Shown here: positions 60,577 to 64,000 of the stretch, in pieces
How the letters are laid out: each line of letters begins with the position of its first letter
How positions within the stretch are numbered: the first letter of the stretch is position 1
Source of the DNA: Amphibacillus sediminis NBRC 103570
GTDB taxonomy: Bacteria; Bacillota; Bacilli; Bacillales; Amphibacillaceae
DNA: 64,000 nt
Assembly: GCF_001552275.1 (NCBI RefSeq)
Contig: NZ_BCQW01000008.1
Span: 55,563 to 119,562 of the forward strand
Direction of reading: 5' to 3'
The notes under the pieces: model-generated
The model's database searches: none
Seen by the model: the letters and a program-made list of their open reading frames with translations, nothing else
Told to the model about the DNA's origin: nothing
Position numbers and translations under genes: made by a program

Positions 60577-62235
60577 AGGCAAAAACTTTTGAAGATATGG
60601 AGGTAAATGTCTATTGTTTGGGTCAATTATGGATAAATTAGACCATTTTGAGTCGCCAAATAAGTGATGAATAAGGATGATAGACTTGGAATTATGTTGA
60701 TCCAAGAAGTCAAACTCTAACTCGATTGATTTAACGCCTCTCTTCAATGGGCCATTTGGTTGTAAGGCAACATTAATTTGCTTTACAAGAAGTTGTAACA
60801 AATGCTTCTTCTGTTCTCTGGTTCCGTCTTCATAAACAATGATAAATCTTTGTAGTAATTCTTTGATTAGTTGTGGGGAGATAGTCTTATTAATGGAGCG
60901 AGTAATTTCTCCCCTCAAACTGTTTAATTTATATTCTATAGCAGTTTTTTCTTCAGAAACCAACCTTAGCCTATCTTGTAGCATATCAAGCGGGAATAGT
61001 TTGTTCTCGAACGCATGAAAATATCGTTCTTGCAGATCATTCAGTTCGTTAATCCTTTTATTTAACTCATCAATTTCTTGTTGGAAGGCATTTTCATGCT
61101 GACTGTTATTCTGATTTATTCCCTGAATCTTTTCCCTTATTTGTTCATCATTTTGAATGAAGTTCTTAATAAGAGAAAATACACGCTCTTCTGCTTCAAA
61201 TGCACGTACAGAGTTTGCATTACAAGCTACTGTACCTTTATTATGGAAATCACCACATTCATAATATCGGTGTTTTCTTTTTGTCCCATCTTTTCTTTTA
61301 TAAGTAGTTATATGTGGAACCATACCTTGTCCACAAACGGGACATCGGAGTAAAGCATTTAATAAGAATGGCTCATCAGATTGCTTTTGTTTAAAAGATT
61401 TGTTTGTTCTAAGTTCTTGCACAATAGCCCATAAATCCTTTGAAATAATTGCTTTGTGATTACCATCTACTATAATAGGATTTGGATTTTTGCCTTTACG
61501 TCTTTTTGTGTTCCAATCGTTCATCCGCATCCAACGAATTTTCCCGATGTACATTGGATTATCAAGAATTTGTGCAATACCATTTATAGAAAATAATCTT
61601 CCTCTTTTTGTTTTATATTCAGACTTATTAAGTTTGTTTGCAACAGCTTTTAATCCTTTACCTTGTGCGTATTCTGTAAAGATAATTCTAACTACCTCTG
61701 CTTCCTTTTCATTAATTACAAGCTCTCCATCAATTGAATCATACCCTAAAACACTACCGCCGTTCCAACCACCTTCCAATGCTTTTTGTTTCATACCGAG
61801 TTTTACATTGTCGCTAAGAGTATTCCGCTCCATTTCAGCAATACCCGCCATAAGTTGTAATACAAGTCGGCCAATAGGGGTAGATGTATCGAAGTTTTCA
61901 GAGTATGAAACAAATTGTACGTTAAATTCTTCAAACCTCTTTAGTAATGTCAAAGTATCATAAAGAGATCGGGATAATCGAGAAATCTTCCAAACAAGAA
62001 TCCCATCAAATTGCCCGTATTGCATATCAACAAGCAACTGTTGTAATTGTGGTCTCCCTTTAATTGATTTTCCGCTTATGCCTTCATCTGCATATACATT
62101 TGTAACATACCATCCCTGGAGTTCTGCGTATTGTCGCAATGTATTTACCTGAGCGGAAAGGCTATAACCTTCTGTTGCTTGTTCCTCGGTTGAAACACGT
62201 ATATAAAGACAGACCTTTTTGATTTCGTTAAACAT
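60472..62235 (-). CDS. Large serine recombinase 1 of the rlmH-integrated element
   Basis: A 587-residue site-specific recombinase. The resolvase domain (about 8-150) has nucleophile Ser15 in YIRVSTEEQ; a recombinase domain (about 165-275), a zinc ribbon with CPVCGQGM and [11 protein letters not shown], and a coiled coil (about 370-445) follow. AAGGAGG precedes the ATG. The last 34 or so codons lie antisense inside rlmH, so the C-terminus ([20 protein letters not shown]) is encoded by host DNA beyond the attachment site. With the next gene it forms a CcrA/CcrB-like tandem pair. Confidence 0.9.
   Translation of the reverse strand: MFNEIKKVCLYIRVSTEEQATEGYSLSAQVNTLRQYAELQGWYVTNVYADEGISGKSIKGRPQLQQLLVDMQYGQFDGILVWKISRLSRSLYDTLTLLKRFEEFNVQFVSYSENFDTSTPIGRLVLQLMAGIAEMERNTLSDNVKLGMKQKALEGGWNGGSVLGYDSIDGELVINEKEAEVVRIIFTEYAQGKGLKAVANKLNKSEYKTKRGRLFSINGIAQILDNPMYIGKIRWMRMNDWNTKRRKGKNPNPIIVDGNHKAIISKDLWAIVQELRTNKSFKQKQSDEPFLLNALLRCPVCGQGMVPHITTYKRKDGTKRKHRYYECGDFHNKGTVACNANSVRAFEAEERVFSLIKNFIQNDEQIREKIQGINQNNSQHENAFQQEIDELNKRINELNDLQERYFHAFENKLFPLDMLQDRLRLVSEEKTAIEYKLNSLRGEITRSINKTISPQLIKELLQRFIIVYEDGTREQKKHLLQLLVKQINVALQPNGPLKRGVKSIELEFDFLDQHNSKSIILIHHLFGDSKWSNLSIIDPNNRHLPPYLQKFLPLFMVRFTPPNPKTPVHLLQEHQPYQLMWQCHLRK
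60558..60578. other. Candidate left attachment site of an SCC-like element
   Basis: The rlmH terminal sequence GAACCGTACCATAAATAG resembles the staphylococcal attB core at the same codons. Foreign recombinase genes begin directly beyond it. No second copy is visible before the window ends, so the other boundary is outside. Confidence 0.55.
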
Positions 62236-62270
62236 ATAGTACCTCCTTTCAATACCATGATACTATGTAC

Positions 62271-62303
62271 AAAATAAAAAAGGAAAGGATGTTCTCCTTT
62301 CCT
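62271..62303 (-). terminator. Terminator between the two recombinase genes
   Basis: AGGAAAGGA pairs with TCCTTTCCT around a short loop (62281-62303); on the minus strand it is followed by a T-rich tail (A run 62271-62280 on the plus strand). It ends the upstream recombinase transcript. Confidence 0.7.
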
Positions 62304-62311
62304 AATTTCTT

Positions 62312-63814
62312 TTAAGATGCTATTTCTTTTAAAGTTTTTTCATTGAAGTGATAGTGAATTTCAGAAATTTGGCGTTTTTTCCTCTTGCCACCTGTATCTA
62401 CTTCCTCAACATGAATATCTGATATAATCTCCCGCAAAAGTTCCTTTTTTTCGGTGTCTCCAAGAGAACAAAAGAAACCTTCAAAGTTGTTTAAAACCTG
62501 GTTGACGATAAATGTGGTGTTCTGTGAAGAGGTTAGGCTTAGTTTGATTTCTATCATTTGTTTTCGAGTTTTTAAATCTACTTTCATACTTTCATATCTT
62601 GATAACTGATCTTGTAATGTTTCTTTGGAAATTGTTTGACTTGTATATAAGTCAATTACTTCGTTCACTTTTCTTTGAAGATCCTTTTCCTCTTTTTCAA
62701 TCATTGAAATTTGCCTTTTAATCGGGATTTGTTCGAGTTTGATTTGTGAGTTAATTTTTTCTATGAGGAGATTTTCATATTCAGGGGATTGTAGTTTTGA
62801 GGATAATTCAGAGAGGATTTTTTGTTCTGCAGCTTCTTTGTTGGTTAGGTTCGAATTACAGAGACCCTTTGTCTTATTTCTGCTACATTGATAATACAGG
62901 TATTTACCACCTTTGGATTTATGCTGAACCATAGAAGACCCACATTCTGGGCATTTTAGTAACCCAGATAGAAAGTAAGACCCTTTATGAATCTTTATTG
63001 GTTTTTTACTTTTGGAATCAAATATTTTTGTTGCCTTTTCCCACTTAGTCTGGCTGATGATAGCTTGATGTTTTCCCTCATAGACTTTTCTTTCTCCATT
63101 CCTTTCTCCCCATCGAATATATCCTGCATAAATGGGGTTTGTAACGATAGTTTTAACCGAAATTACATCCCATTCTCTTTCTAACTTAGCTTCTGTATAT
63201 TGCGTATTGAGGAAATGTGCTATTTTTTTATAGCCCCAATGATCATCTGTATACCGATCAAAAATGAACTCTACAACTTTGGCCTCATCAGGATTAACTT
63301 TAAGGGTTTTAGATGGAGTCGATGTATAGCCGAAAACCCGTCCTCCATTAAAGTAACCTTCCACCGCTCTTCTACGCATTCCTTCTTTACAAGTTTGATT
63401 GATTTTGTGTCTAGTATTCTCTGAAAATGCTAGAAGAATATCTAACGCAAAACGTGCGTATGGATCTTCAGTATTGATGCCCTCAGAAATGCAAACTAAA
63501 TGATGTCCTTTTTTTGATATTAGTTCAGTGATATATTTTGCATCTAAGAGTTTTCGAGCAAATCTATCAGACGACCATACAACAATATACGTTTTTTCCG
63601 TATTCTCAGAAGAAAGTACATCTTGTATCATTTGGATGAATTCTGGGCGATTCTTTAATGAGGAACCAGATCCCGATTCTTCATTATAGATTTTCTCCAA
63701 GGTAATATTTTTGGATTTACAATAATCCTCAATTCTCTCAATCTGAGCATTAATTGAATAGCCATCAAGTTGTATATCTGTTGAAACACGAACATATCCT
63801 ACTGCTTTTTCCAT
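62312..63814 (-). CDS. Large serine recombinase 2 of the rlmH-integrated element
   Basis: A 500-residue recombinase. Resolvase domain with Ser11 in YVRVSTDIQ and SSDRFARKLLDAKY; recombinase domain (GYFNGGRVFGYTSTPS); zinc ribbon CPECGSSMVQ with YYQCSRNKTKG; coiled coil near 355-420. It differs widely in sequence from recombinase 1, so it is not a simple duplication. ATG 63814 is chosen; a TTG three codons upstream is an alternative. The preceding small gene ends one base before this ATG. Confidence 0.9.
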   Translation of the reverse strand: MEKAVGYVRVSTDIQLDGYSINAQIERIEDYCKSKNITLEKIYNEESGSGSSLKNRPEFIQMIQDVLSSENTEKTYIVVWSSDRFARKLLDAKYITELISKKGHHLVCISEGINTEDPYARFALDILLAFSENTRHKINQTCKEGMRRRAVEGYFNGGRVFGYTSTPSKTLKVNPDEAKVVEFIFDRYTDDHWGYKKIAHFLNTQYTEAKLEREWDVISVKTIVTNPIYAGYIRWGERNGERKVYEGKHQAIISQTKWEKATKIFDSKSKKPIKIHKGSYFLSGLLKCPECGSSMVQHKSKGGKYLYYQCSRNKTKGLCNSNLTNKEAAEQKILSELSSKLQSPEYENLLIEKINSQIKLEQIPIKRQISMIEKEEKDLQRKVNEVIDLYTSQTISKETLQDQLSRYESMKVDLKTRKQMIEIKLSLTSSQNTTFIVNQVLNNFEGFFCSLGDTEKKELLREIISDIHVEEVDTGGKRKKRQISEIHYHFNEKTLKEIAS

Positions 63815-63815
63815 G

Positions 63816-63992
63816 TTATGCAACCTGCCTTTCCTCAGACTTATTATTTAACTCCGCTTGATTACTGTTCTCAATAATCAAGTCGACCATAACGTTAAGG
63901 AAGTTTTGAGCATGAACTTTTTGTGAATCCTTCTCCCCGAAAAGTATATCCTTCATATATTCTTCATAATCCAAAATTAAATCTTTTTTCAT
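63816..63992 (-). CDS. Small acidic protein upstream of the recombinase pair (possibly partial)
   Basis: From ATG 63992 the frame reads MKKDLILDYEEYMKDILFGE and continues without a stop for 58 residues to a TAA one base before the recombinase 2 ATG. The tight spacing indicates an operon. Because the window ends eight bases upstream, with the frame still open, the gene may start further out. No family recognised; it could be a recombination accessory factor. Confidence 0.55.
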   Translation of the reverse strand: MKKDLILDYEEYMKDILFGEKDSQKVHAQNFLNVMVDLIIENSNQAELNNKSEERQVA

Positions 63993-64000
63993 ATGTTGTA

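Noticed and set aside
60472..62235. Disruption of rlmH by the mobile element
   Set aside because: The rlmH frame is full length with an intact C-terminus; the overlap is antisense only.

Overview
The window is a low-GC Firmicutes chromosome segment, most likely a Bacillaceae lineage (perhaps the Amphibacillus/Halolactibacillus/Oceanobacillus side of the family; genus not provable here). The evidence is the conserved near-origin block yybS-gdpP-rplI-dnaC-purA-walRKHIJ-htrA, strong AGGAGG ribosome sites, TTG/GTG starts, CcpA, PurR, LicT and T-box control signals, and rlmH further on.

Bases 1-18,260 are the conserved core: c-di-AMP phosphodiesterase, ribosomal protein L9, replicative helicase, adenylosuccinate synthetase, a metallo-beta-lactamase-fold enzyme, a methyltransferase broken by a nonsense codon, a secreted LysM-G5-M23 wall hydrolase, then the essential WalRK operon with its regulators and the HtrA protease. 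A cluster of DnaA boxes follows htrA.

Bases 18,270-60,096 are an accessory stretch between htrA and rlmH, genes that lie close together in Bacillus subtilis. It holds a remodelled peptide-type ABC transporter (a circularly permuted binding protein, two permeases with large extra N-terminal regions, a fused double ATPase), a PadR/HAAS pair, a GNAT enzyme, a hydantoinase-type amidohydrolase, a chemoreceptor, a fructose-family PTS operon with a class II aldolase, a beta-glucoside PTS operon under LicT-type antitermination, a type-2 isoleucyl-tRNA synthetase behind an Ile T-box, a glycolipid-type glycosyltransferase, and a 9-kb sugar locus (49.2-58.9 kb). The last combines an apiosidase-like GH140/DUF4038 enzyme, a lactose/cellobiose-type PTS, an FGGY kinase, a split transketolase, an L-fucose-isomerase-family protein and a LacI regulator. 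I read it as a candidate system for importing and degrading an apiose-containing disaccharide.

Bases 59,171-64,000 hold a decayed ohr/ohrR pair, intact rlmH, and the left end of an SCC-like mobile element: two tandem large serine recombinases directly abutting, and the first overlapping, the 3' end of rlmH. The element runs off the right edge.

Two interspersed hairpin-rich repeat families sit in intergenic gaps throughout, often exactly at gene 3' ends; in ileS and dppC the repeat supplies the stop codon. No rRNA, tRNA or CRISPR array was found.
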